Assembly: GCA_001931905.2 (NCBI GenBank)
Contig: MSJI02000673.1
Span: 8,721-23,979, forward strand
Source of the DNA: Cladosporium sp. IMV 00045
Lineage: Eukaryota > Ascomycota > Dothideomycetes > Cladosporiales > Cladosporiaceae
Direction: 5' to 3'
DNA: 15,259 nucleotides
Positions 1 to 10,014 of the stretch are shown in pieces. Made by a program: the position numbers and the translations under genes. The notes below the pieces were generated by a model. The model saw nothing but the letters and a program-made list of their open reading frames with translations, was not told where the DNA came from and made no database searches. Within the stretch, counting starts at the first letter, position 1, and every line of letters begins with the position of its first letter.

Positions 1-1004
1 CTCATGGAGGAGGTGCTGCTGATGGGGCTGAAAGACAAGCAGGGCTACCTGAGCTTCTGGAACGACAACATCAGCTACGCGCTGCGGGGGTGCATCGTGC
101 TCGAGCTGGCGTTCAGGGGCCGCATCAGCATGCAGAAGGACAGCAATCGCAGGCGCTTCCCGCTCGCCGACCGCGTGATCGAGGTGGTCGACGACACGCT
201 GACGGGCGAGGTGCTGCTGGACGAGGCGCTGAAGATGATGAAGAGCAGTGAAAAGATGAGCGTGAGCGCTTGGATCGATTTGATGAGCGGTAAGAAAAGA
301 GGACAATCCCCCACGAGCTTGAGATCACCGGCAGGCGAAAGTGTCTGAAGGGGGAAATCAGGAAGCTAACGATCTCTCGTTTTGTCACAGGCGAAACATG
401 GAACCTGATGAAAATCGGCTACCAACTGAAGCAAGTGCGCGAGCGCCTAGCCAAAGGGCTCGTGGACAAAGGCATCCTGCGCACGGAGAAGCGCAACTTC
501 CTGCTGTTCGACATGGCGACGCACCCCGTCGCCGACGGCGGGGCCAAAGACGAGATCCGCCGCCGCGTGCGCGCCGTCCTGACCAACCGCACCGTCGTGC
601 TGCCGCCCACGCCCTGGCTGCCGGAGGAGATGGACTTCCGCTACCTGCGCACTATCGCCATGCTGTGCGCGGCCTACGCCGCCAACGTGCTCGAGAATGC
701 CCTCAGCAGTCTGGGCCACGAGGCGAGGGAGAGGGCTTTTGCGCAGGTGGATGAGCTTTTGGCCGAGTACTCGCAATGGCCTTTTGCGAAGCGGACTGGT
801 GGTCAGGCCGCTATGGGCGCCAACTTGGACTCTGTGGTTAGGGAGGAGATTGGAGGCTCGCAGGAGCGCGAGCTGCAGATGGAGGTATGTCTTGGATCTA
901 CAAGCCAAGTTTGTGAGAGGATGCGATGAATGCTAACTTGGGTCTCTTTGCAGGTCGTTGCGGCGTGTTTGGGAGTTTTCACCCGTTTGGACTCTTTGCT
1001 CTAA
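1..1004 (+). CDS. vps74: Vps74/GOLPH3-family Golgi PI4P-binding adaptor, 5' partial
   Basis: Vps74 is a peripheral Golgi protein. It binds PI4P and the cytosolic tails of glycosyltransferases and loads them into COPI vesicles, so they are retained in the Golgi. Three exons are visible: 1-289, 391-884 and 954-1004. Intron 1 (290-390) has donor GTAAGA, branch GCTAAC and acceptor CACAG; intron 2 (885-953) has donor GTATGT, branch TGCTAAC and acceptor TGCAG. Joining them gives an uninterrupted GPP34 domain, with [33 protein letters not shown] and [11 protein letters not shown]. The four PI4P pocket residues of yeast Vps74 appear conserved: Trp in SFWND, Arg nine residues later in ALRGC, and Lys and Arg in LKQVR. 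The last exon encodes only [16 protein letters not shown], the usual hydrophobic C-terminus. The start codon and N-terminal disordered region lie upstream of the window. The family call is very secure. Confidence 0.95.
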
Positions 1005-2400
1005 GGATTCCCGGAATCGAGTCATCACATCAGACACGCGGGAGTGTCACCTGTCGCTTGCGGGAAACGAAATGAAGGGAGAGGACAATGGCGGGTCACC
1101 AGTCTCCAACACCTGCTGTGCGCCTAACCACCTTTTACGATCATTGCAGAAGAGAGAACGGCGGCTCAGTCAAGAGGGGAGCCAGGGAGATTGGGCGTCA
1201 GCTCCCGGCAGCTTACTACTGTGGAGGGACAGAGAGAAGTGAGAGTAGCGGCTCATCATTTGGATGAACGGCAGATGCAAGGGAAGGCGTACGCACTGTG
1301 TCGCGGGCATGTGCAAGGAAAATGGCGGGCATTTCTGGATTCATTTTAATCATTAGCGGGCGCTCCGGCGCAACGGGACTTTTATTGAGTGTGTGTGGGC
1401 ATTTTACATTCGTTTCGTGGTATTATTTATTGAAAAATGAAACGTCTCTTCCAGAAGACAAGTCGGACGGATATGTCACGTGGTTTCAACCCTTCTCACT
1501 GGGGCTTACGAGGTGGTAGTCGCCAGGCGAACATGTTGAAGGCCTGGTTCCTCGGACGAATAATAACACCTTTGATCCTGGACACCCTACATATACGCGT
1601 TACAGGAAACACCAGCCTTCAAAGTGCAAAGAACGAGGTCTGGCTGGCACTCACTCACTCACTCACTACTACAGGCCGGGGTGCAACCGAGAGGCAGATC
1701 ACCGCCACCTTTGCTGTCCATGTCAGTCTACGAGGAGAACCCCCTCTCCTACTATAGACTTTGGACATGACACTCCCCTCTAGTGACTAGCCATATGCAT
1801 GTTTCGCAGCCGCAGATTCGCGATCGTGTGTCGCTGCCGACGGTGGCGGAGTGCCGGCCGGTAAGCATGAATCTACTCCCTCTTCTCGGCCCTGCATGGG
1901 ATGGGGAACGTGAGGTATCGAGTGCTGTAGATCGTTGGATGGATGGGATGGCGTGTCACGACTCGTATATCGAACGCGACCGAATTGTGATGGAGAATAC
2001 CATGAGTATATTTGATCAATTCACTGAAACGACAGTCTCCTCTGTATTGTGAAGATAAGCCCTTGGCTAAGAGGAGACTCGAAGCAAGCGAGTAGTGCCG
2101 AACGCCTTCGTTCCCTCCGTGCGCGATGGGCCTTGTTGACCGCGCAAGTGAAGTGACGCATGTGATTGCCTCGCCGAGAAGTGTTTTGACTGTTGATTGT
2201 TGTTGTCGTTGCATGGCCGTGAGCACTCTGCAGGTATGCCTCTGTTTTTCTATGTGTGGATGTTCATGAAGAATCGCTATATCTCTACTGCTCTGCGTGG
2301 TGTGCTGCTCTGCTACTGCCCACCCTCCCTTAGTCGCCGCCTCTCCCCCCAGCTCTCTCAGCTGCCACCTGCTACTGCCACTCAGCGCTTCGGCACAGCC
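1005..2400. other. Spacer between vps74 and snf5
   Basis: About 1.4 kb with no gene I can support. The first part should hold the vps74 3' UTR; the last part should hold the snf5 promoter. ORFs here are short, without recognisable domains or conserved-looking splice structure. A small GC-rich open stretch at 1795-1860 (ATG start, followed by GTAAGC at 1861) looks a little like a first coding exon, but I found no matching downstream exon. A GATAAG element, the consensus for fungal GATA factors, lies near 2052-2058. I saw no tRNA or transposon ends. Confidence 0.6.
1648..1667. repeat. CACT tetranucleotide microsatellite
   Basis: Five perfect tandem copies of CACT, followed by ACTACT. This is a simple repeat in non-coding spacer and is expected to vary in length between strains. 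Confidence 0.9.
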
Positions 2401-2614
2401 ATGCCAGCAGCCAACACCACCCACTCCATCACCACCTCCAAACCACCACGCGCCGCGCCCTACCCCCACCCGCCCTACTGATGCCTTGCGCGTAGACAAC
2501 CACTATTCGATGCCACCGTCGCCTCACTGATGCCATAATCCCCCGGAAATCACCGCGCCGTCCCTCCCACCCACCACCCTCCCTGCCACTCCCATCACCC
2601 GCCCGCGCCAGACA
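2401..2614 (+). promoter_or_regulatory. Pyrimidine-rich snf5 leader with four short uORFs
   Basis: The 300 nt before the snf5 start are strongly C/T-rich, as is typical just upstream of and within fungal transcript leaders. Four upstream ORFs all begin with ATGCC: 2401-2481 (26 codons, ending PYPHPPY), 2481-2495 (MPCA), 2510-2530 (MPPSPH) and 2530-2538 (MP). The stop of the first overlaps the start of the second as TGATG at 2479-2483, and the third and fourth overlap in the same way at 2528-2532. None is in frame with and joined to the main ORF. If they lie on the mRNA they should reduce or tune Snf5 translation by termination and reinitiation. Whether all lie downstream of the transcription start cannot be seen from sequence. 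Confidence 0.45.
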
Positions 2615-5188
2615 ATGTCGGCCTCGGGCACTCCACAACCGCAACCGCATTTCAATCGCCCTCCCATGCACAATCAATGGAACAGCGCGCAGTCAATGGG
2701 CGCCGTGCAGAATCCCGCCGGCGACGTCGCCTACGCGCCTGACGCGCAACTCGGCCCGGACACCTCTGACGCGATCCGCGAAGGGAAACAGAAGGCTCGC
2801 GAGGCCATGGTCGCCGCGGGCATGAGCAGATCCAATGCCGGGACGCCGAACATGTACGCCCAGAACCACCCGTCCGGCGATGCGAGCGCGCAAATGAACG
2901 GCGGCGGGCCTCAACTCAGCCGGAAAAGGTCGCGCGATGGCACGCAGATCCCGCTGAAGCAATCGCGGACGCCTGCAGACTCGGCGGAGGAAGAGAATAG
3001 GATTCAGGACGAGGTGCTGCTGGACCGCTACATGCAGCGCGATCTCGTTTACGGCGCCGCGACCAACGACCAGAACGAGCGCCTGCGAGACTTGGTCAAG
3101 AACAAGGAGTCCGAGCGGGATTTCTACGCGAACGAGGTGCGGCAGCGGAGACATCTCAATCCTGGCTCGATCTTCGGCGCTGGCTATAGAGGGTATGGCA
3201 ATGGAACGACCAATGGCCCGACCAAGATTTTATATACGAGCCAGCGCGCACCGCCCAAAGGTCGACATGCGCCTGTTCTGCGCACGACTCGCAAGGACAA
3301 CGAGCAGCAAGCTGAGCAGCACGAGGAGCTTGTGCCCATACGACTGGACTTGGAGCTTGACAAGCTGCGACTGCGCGACACCTTTACCTGGAATCTGCAC
3401 GAAAAGCTCATCACGCCTGAATTATTCATCCAGCACTTGATAGAAGACCTGAAAATACCCGACGACGAGTTCAACAGTAAATTGCGGTTAGGTCAGCAAG
3501 TGCATGGAGAAATGAAAGAACAGATAACGAATTTCTACCCTCACGTCTTCGTCGACGATGCCCCCGTGGAACCTGGAAGGCCCTACTTCGAGCATAAGGA
3601 CGACGAAATGCGCATACAGATCAAGCTGAACATCACCATCGGACGCATTACGCTGATTGATCAATTTGAATGGGACATCAACAACCCTGAAAACCTCCCG
3701 GAGGAGTTCGCGCAGAACATGGCGTGGGAGAACGCACTCAGCGGGGAATTCACCACAGCCATTGCTCACTCGATCAGGGAACAGTCGCAGCTTTACACCC
3801 GAAGCTTATGGCTGACCAACCACTTATTCGACGGACGACCGATCGAGGACCCCGACGTCAGAGATGGCTTCTTACCCACGCCTATCAGCACCACTTTTAG
3901 ACCCCAGCAAGCTCAGAAGGACTGGATGCCGTACATGTACGAGATGAGCGAAGCAGAGCTCGAGCGTACGGAGACTTCGATGTCTCGTGAGCATAGAGTG
4001 CAGAAACGGCAATTGAACCGACGCGGTGGCCCTGCGCTGCCAGATCTGAGAGAACGACAACGCACGTTGAGATCGTTGCTCATCCATACCGTAATCCCAG
4101 GTGCCGTCACGAGTTGGGAAACGACAGGTATTCCCAAACTTCGGCGCGGTGGCCGTGGCCCCCGTCGTGTTGGCGCTCGTCCAGACGAGGATCTCGACTC
4201 GGACGATCTCGACAGCGACCAGTCAGGTCCGGAATCGCCTGCTCCGGCAGGTCTGCCTTCTGGTGGTACAGCTCGCACGCGCGGTATGCGTGGCGCCGCG
4301 AGCGCTGCACAAGCAGCCATGCGCGCAAACTACGGACGCTCACAGACACCCGACTCGCAACTTCTTGCAACACCTCAAGAAACGCGCACGTCCACAAGAC
4401 GCAGCATGCTGCGTGAAGGCAGCGTCGCAGGGGACGACGAAAGTCTCGTGGTCACGCTCAAGATCGGCCGGGCGAAATTCAAGTCCTGGCTGCAAAACTA
4501 CGAGGCGAAGAAGAAAGCCGAAAAGTACCCCTTGTCCGGCTATGCTTCGCAGCCTCCTCTACCTCTGGTGACACAGACTCCTGCGCCCTCACGACCCACC
4601 CGAGGAGAAACTCCAAGCAAAAACACCGTGCAAGGCACTCCCACCATGACTCCCAAACCCCTCCCCTCCTCCGCCCGCGGCACGCCCCAAGCCAACGGCA
4701 GCACGCGCAACCGCAGCTCGAGCCGCCAGCCCGGCGGCGTCGTGTACGACGAGCAAGGCCGCGTGGAAACTTCCACATGGCCCTCCTCCTCCGCCACTCC
4801 GGTAAGCCCTCACCGCTCCCGACGAAACACCAAACCCCACACCACACACTGACCCCGATTCCTCCAGCCCATTCCCCCGCCCTGGCTCAAAGCCGGCGTC
4901 GCCACGCTGCGCAGCCGGCACCCAGACTCGGATTTCACGCCCCTCATGAAACCCTACCTGATCTCAACCAGCACGGACGCGATCGTGAGGCCGCCAGAGC
5001 TGCCGAGCGCTGGCTCGCGCGCCCCCGAGGGCAGCAGAGTGATGTTCCTGCCGCGCATCCGCTGCAACGACTGTCCCGGGAAAGTGTACACGACGCTGCC
5101 GGGGAGCATGGTCGAGGACTTCGAGAAGCATCTTAAGAACAGGCTTCATCGGGAGAGGGTGACGGAGAGGAAGAAGGGGGGGAAGTAA
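2615..5188 (+). CDS. snf5: SNF5/SMARCB1-family subunit of SWI/SNF-type chromatin remodeller
   Basis: This is a core subunit of ATP-dependent SWI/SNF or RSC remodellers in the nucleus. Two exons, 2615-4801 and 4868-5188, are joined in phase 0 over a 66-nt intron (donor GTAAGC, branch CACTGAC, acceptor TCCAG), giving 835 aa. The N-terminus is disordered, with a basic RKRSRDG patch near residue 103. The SNF5 domain has its two usual repeats: Rpt1 from about 239 (LVPIRLDLELDKLRLRD) and Rpt2 from about 332 (MRIQIKLNITIGRITLIDQF, then FEWDINNPE) to about 400. A basic conserved segment follows (VQKRQLNRRGGPALPDLRER, about 460-480), then an acidic Asp-rich tract near 525-545 and a Ser/Pro-rich tail. 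Exon 2 encodes a separate module: PPPWLKAGVATLR (732-744) and CNDC...HLKNRLH (795-823). The start was chosen as the first in-frame ATG, in good context (AGACAATGTC). Snf5 is favoured over Sfh1 by length; the assignment to one complex is inference. Confidence 0.92.
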
Positions 5189-6393
5189 AAGGCTGAGATA
5201 GGGTTGTTCCTGGATTTTTCGTTTTCGTGGAGGGTTTGAGAAGGGGAGCGGTGTCTCGACCCTTGGTGTCTGTCGACGTGAAACTCAAAGTGTGTGTATG
5301 TATGTCATTGGATCTGGGCAGTTGAGAGGGAAGGGCGATGGTTTCCGTTTCCCCGAGGGGTACATAGGTATGAAAGCTTGGATGAACGACCAGGCGGACA
5401 CGAGAGGAAGGGGAAGGGGGCGAGAGTGTATTGTACGTATGCGTGTAAATCAAAAGGGCGGAGAGGGAGAAAGGCGGGAGCAAAGGAGTGATGGGAAAGG
5501 GGGGGACAAGGAAAAAGGAAAGAAAGTTCGAAAGCAAGCTCCCGATCCAAATGTCCATGATTTTCGTATTTCGACAAAAGTACAGAATCAGTTATAGTCA
5601 TATCAAATCGATTCGATCAGTTGTACTATATGTGTCAAAGACCAAGCATTAAAGAACTGTTTTCAATACAACCAACGCTTTGGAGGTCAACAAGCCTTGC
5701 TGTATACCCACCTCAATCATCGCAGAAAAGCAAAGAAGATTGTGGCTTGCGAGTGCGTTCAACTTGCCCTCGCTTTCTTGACGTTCATCGTGCTCATCGC
5801 ATGGTTGGAAGAAGAGGAAAAGTAAGGTCGAATCGAGAAAGACCAAAAAGTAGTTTAGAAGACAAAAGGTAGACCTGAACGGTAAGGGTAGGTAATCAAG
5901 AAGAACAGAAAAAAAAAAGAGCCCGCGCGATCCGCTTCGCTAGAAGAATCCATCGTGGAAAAAAGTACAAGTCGCACACACACTCCAACAAAACAACCCT
6001 TCCACTTTCCGTCGGTATTCAAAACAGTGTTTTTCCCCTGGCGCTCTCGTTGCCAACACGCAAGCACACCCAAGAGCAAAGCGCTTCCCTTTCCTTTCCT
6101 GTCCCGGTTTCTCCTGCTTTCTTCACATTCCAATGCACGTAATGCTGCCCGACAAAGTCCCCTCTTTCGTTTGCAGGAATGAAAATGGTTTGCCATACCT
6201 CTTTGGGGTTGTCGAGAGCTCTCGAGTCTTCGTCATCTGACGGTCAAGTGGGATTTGCTATCGCTGTCGGATCTCTTCGGAGAGTGGTACTAAGCGATGC
6301 ATGTTCGGCGTGTTGAAGGCAAAGTGGCAGTCTCCGAGCTGATTCCTGCAATGGTAGTAAATTATTTCGCATATCGAGTAGACGAATGCCTGT
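5189..6393. other. Convergent spacer between snf5 and the Rco1-like gene
   Basis: About 1.2 kb lies between two stop codons that face each other, so both 3' UTRs must end here. The left part (about 5395-5530) is a purine-rich, G-rich tract on the + strand. The centre has an A-run near 5909-5919 and scattered AT-rich patches. The open frames on either strand are of low complexity and carry no domain or splice pattern I recognise, so I call none of them. The spacer is long for convergent fungal genes, so a non-coding transcript is possible but not shown. Confidence 0.55.
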
Positions 6394-9300
6394 TCAAGGC
6401 GCAGTGGTGCCCTGAAGCTTGCGTTTGATGAGCTCTTGCAGCAGCTCGAGCTCTTTGCGCTCCGATGCCGATATCTTGTTGACAGGCTGCTGCGAGTCTG
6501 GCGGGGTTGAAGTTGCGTGGACGCCATTCGCTTGGCTCTCGCCGGCGACGATCTCATCAATGACTTCAATTGGAGCTTCAGCCTAGACAAAGGAAAGAGG
6601 AGGTCAATTGTGATTACTTATTGGGGGCATGGTTGACGTCATGAGATCGACAAGTAGAGGGAGAAGGTGAGAGAGCCAGTGGAACTTACAATCAGAGCGC
6701 CGACGAGATTCTCAACACGATCGCCATTGAGGCCAATGTCGGCAATTGCGTTTGCGAATTGAGCAAGAGAGATGGCGGTTTGCTGCTCGCGGATGGAGCG
6801 GCGGGTGAAATTCGCTTGGCTGAGAGCGCTCGGAGCGTTTGTGGCGTTGTCAAGCTTCATGCGCTTGTGGAGGCGCTCGACCTGGTAGTCTTGGACGCGT
6901 GTCCTGTATTGATGGTCAGCTAGAATCATAAGACAAAAGAGGATTTCGAAGTCGTACTGCTTGACTTTGTCGATGAAGTCGAGCTTGATGCCCATCGACG
7001 GCAATTTATACACCGTGGCGGCGTCCTGGTCATCTTCATGTTCGTAGAACTCCGAGTCGGTGTTGTCGCTATCATCATCGGCTACCTCGATGATGCCGTT
7101 GTTTGCAAGGCCACGCTGGAGAGCGGTTTCCTTGGTCTTCGCATTCCTGGGCCTGCGAATGTGGACTCTACGTGCAGGACGCGCAGGCTTGAGGAGGCGC
7201 GTGTCAAACTCACGGAGCTCATGGTCAGCGTGAAGCGGGCACATCCAGTCACTCTTCTTGCAGCCGAGAGCATCGCGGTTTGGTGGGTTTGCGAGAGGCG
7301 GATCATGGCAGTCAAGGTGCCAGTGCGCGCCGCAGTAGTCGCAAGTAATGATAGGACGCTTGCCCAAGGAAGACTTATTGCATGAGTAGCAAAGGACATC
7401 GTTGCCCTTGCTGTCTTTGAGCTTGAGGTCGTCGGGTCTCTCATCGTAGCCACCGCGAGTGCTGGGAGTCTGTGTTAGAGATGCGCGTGCGGTACAACCG
7501 TCAGGGGAGGCGAAACTTACCGGGTCTTGGGCTTGACGGCCTCGGTGAACTCGCCGTTCTTGCCGGTAGCAACGCCATCAAAGTAGTTGCGAACATACTC
7601 CGGAAGCTGGAAGGTGCGAGGGTTGCTCTTGTTGAGAGACGTGAGGAGAGGCGCAAAAAGGCCGCGTGCTGGCTTCTCAGGCTGTTCGACCGAGATAGGG
7701 CGCTTTGCGACGCAGATGAAGCAGTACCACGGCTCATTCAGCTGACTCGCCTCCTCTTCGATAGGAGGATCGAGGCATGCGAAGTGAAATGCTCTATCGC
7801 ATCCATCGCAACAGAGCAGATAGCCGCTGCCACCACACGAAGAGCAGAAGTCGTTGTTCTCGGAGCGCTAGAAAGTGTCAGCAATGATGTTCTAGAACGA
7901 CAATGCGCTTGAGCCGACAGACGGGCGATGGGTAGTCGAGATGTGGGAGATGCATGTGTGCTGCGTTGTTGAGGGAGAAGATGGTGTTGCGTGGAGAAGC
8001 AGAAGGACAAGGGCTTAGCGCAAGTTGTCTTACCTCTTCATTGTCATCGTCCCCGATTGGGCTATCTCTGCCTGCGCCACCTGCGCCTGGGAGACCACCG
8101 TACGAGTGCTGGTTTTTCTTTTCTGGTCTTTTGCGAGGCATGTTGTGTCAGTTCAGTGTTGAGTGTGATGTTGCTTTGTTGGTTTGGTGTGCGGAATGTG
8201 AGGGAAAAAGGGAAGTAAGAGGTCAGAGGTGAAGAGGGCGCTCGACATTTGCGCTGCCGGCGCATATTGACTAGCAAACACAATAACGAGCCTACATGGT
8301 GCACAATAGCAGTAAAACCACAATGAAGTGACCCTTGCTATTGTTGCGATTGAGGCTGCGAAGTGGGATTTGGGGGGGGAAGAACTCACGAGGTTTTGGT
8401 CTTGGCACGCTTTCCGGTCTGTTTTGGAGGCCCTTTCCACACATGAGGCGTGCTGCGTCTTGAGGATCCTGCAGGAGATGACAATGGCGATTCTGCGTCG
8501 GCGGATATAGCTCTGCTGCTTCTTGCGCTTCTCACGGCGCCGCCGCCATTTGGTTGAAGGGAGATCTTTGGAGGCATCACATTGCCCTTTCGTGCGATCT
8601 GGCCACGAGCGTTCCTCACCAGGCCGTTCGTGGAATCGCGCACGTTGCTTTCTGAATAGTCGTAGTCGCGCTTCACTGTGCCGCTGAGTTTGAGCTTTTT
8701 CGCGCTGAGTGCGCGGTCGTCTTCAGTCTCGCGGATCTCTGCATCCGCAGACGACCGCTTCAGATTGCCTCCTTGAATACCAAGCGAGCCGCGCTCGGCA
8801 GCTTGGTCTTTGCCGATAGCTTTTGAGGACGGGCCGACAGACATCTCATCGAGCTCATCAGGAGTGTCGACGGCCATGTCCTCACCCTCGGAAAGCTCGG
8901 TAAGCTCGGAGAGGTCAGACATGTCGTCGTCGTCAGGGTTCGGTTTGATAGGCGATGAGGATTTGGGCATGCTGTGTGATGAGCGACGTGCAGCGTCAGG
9001 CTTCGGGGGCGACTTGACTTTGATAGAGAATTTGGGTCGCGGGACCTCCGTCTTCTCAGTCGAGGGGATGGCAGGGGACTCGTCCTTCATTTTACTCGTT
9101 TGCTCAAGTTTGAGTGGTGATCGCACAGGGAGAGGCTTCTCGCCGTTTGCTGAAGCGACAGTCGGCTGCTTCCGCTCTGGATCGCGCTGCTCGCGCAGCT
9201 TCTTCTTCGCAGCCCTGACGTATTGCTGAAACTCGTCCGTTTGCTCCTTTGTATGCTTTTGCATAAAGACAGCTTCCAGTAGTTCCGCGAGTCGTCGGTT

Positions 9301-10014
9301 GGTGAGACTTTGTTGATAAATCTCTTCAACCGCGTCGGCGAGTTTTTGCTTGCCGGCTTGAGCGGCTTGCTTCTTCGCCTCGTCCACAACTGACTTGATC
9401 TTTTCCGGAGTGTACCAGTTTTCGATGTTGATGTTGCTCTCCTCCGGCACAGCGTTCTGCACAGTCTTTTTACTCCTGCCCTTGCCTTTGTCCGATGGTG
9501 CTGTCGTCTCTCCAGAGGGCGCCGCGGACTCGCTCGTCCGCTTCGCTGCGCGTACCTTCGACGCGCGATCCTTCTTCTTCGCCTTCTTGCCCGGCGCGTA
9601 GTCGTCATCGTCGTCATCGTCCATGGCGATTGGCGGTAGTGGGGGCAGGGCATCCATAGCTTGTGATGAATTCTGCGGGCCAGGCGTGCCTTCTGGCGTC
9701 TTCAGAGCATCTAATCCCATACCACCAGCATTTCTGCCCTGCATCGACTTTCGTGCGCCTTCTCCCTTCACTCTTGCCCGTACTCGCGTGCTCGGCGCCT
9801 CTCCAAGCGGTTGCATGTGCTCAAGAACTCCATAAGGGGCACCGCCGTGGTCCTCGAAACTGGGCTTGGTAGCGAGAGAAGGCTCGACCCAGCCGTCCAG
9901 GGTACCGTTCATGCCTCTTGCTTTACTCTTCTCTTTCTCTTGCCCTCGTGAGGGTGTTCCGGAAGCACTGTTATCTCTCGTGGTACGCGCATCGCGGCGG
10001 CCGTCGGAAGGCAT
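6394..10014 (-). CDS. rco1: Two-PHD-finger Rco1/PHF12-family protein (Rpd3S-type histone deacetylase subunit)
   Basis: Proteins of this family recruit the Sin3-Rpd3 deacetylase to transcribed chromatin together with the MRG protein Eaf3. Six exons fit: 10014-8390, 8127-8034, 7867-7521, 7461-6958, 6903-6690 and 6582-6394, about 990 aa. Exon 1 encodes a disordered N-terminus with the conserved-looking LDGWVEPSL...FEDHGG...VLEHMQPLG (39-75), an Asp run, and a helical block starting ENWYTPEKIKSVVDEAKKQ (about 198-275). PHD1 (580-625) has CSSC, CCDGC, HFAC and CFIC. PHD2 (712-766) has CYSC, CDYC, HWHLDC and CPLH. Between them lies RGLFAPLL and then FQLP (659-662). The C-terminus ends in a helical SERKELELLQELIKRKL. 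Introns 2-5 have normal fungal signals. Intron 1 is 262 nt with a weak AAAAG acceptor and is the least certain junction. Assignment to Rpd3S is by family; the domain order matches PHF12/Rco1. Confidence 0.88.
8142..8260 (-). promoter_or_regulatory. Leader-like sequence inside intron 1 of the Rco1-like gene
   Basis: Read on the minus strand, this intronic stretch begins C/T-rich (CTCTTCACCTCTGACCTC) and passes into an A/C-rich run ending ACTGACACAAC just before ATGCC at 8141-8137. That is the usual look of a fungal core promoter and 5' UTR. The ATG (8141-8139) is in frame with exon 2, and the reading frame stays open across the proposed acceptor at 8128. A transcript starting here would encode MPRKRP followed by exon 2 and both PHD fingers. 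This is an inference from composition and frame only. Confidence 0.3.

Noticed and set aside
1006..1018. Imperfect palindrome GGATTCCCGGAATC after the vps74 stop
   Set aside because: Arms of five bases are too short for a terminator or a clear protein site in a fungal genome.
1873..2499. 208-codon open frame on the minus strand
   Set aside because: Its N-terminal half is Gly/Trp-rich only because it reads opposite the pyrimidine-rich snf5 leader. It has no domain and no coding-like codon pattern.
4479..4921. Open frames of 85-122 codons antisense to the end of snf5
   Set aside because: They are shadows of the Ser/Pro-rich GC-rich coding strand and have Arg/Gly-rich low-complexity products.
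5459..5508. G-rich tract considered as a G-quadruplex
   Set aside because: The G-runs of three or more are separated by loops longer than seven bases, so it does not meet the usual pattern.
5855..6196. 113-codon minus-strand frame in the convergent spacer
   Set aside because: Low-complexity Phe/Leu run and no homology I recognise; more likely 3' UTR sequence.
9087..9653. 188-codon minus-strand frame inside exon 1 of the Rco1-like gene
   Set aside because: It is an out-of-frame reading of the Lys/Asp-rich exon with Arg/Ser-rich content; the main frame is open over 541 codons and has family motifs.
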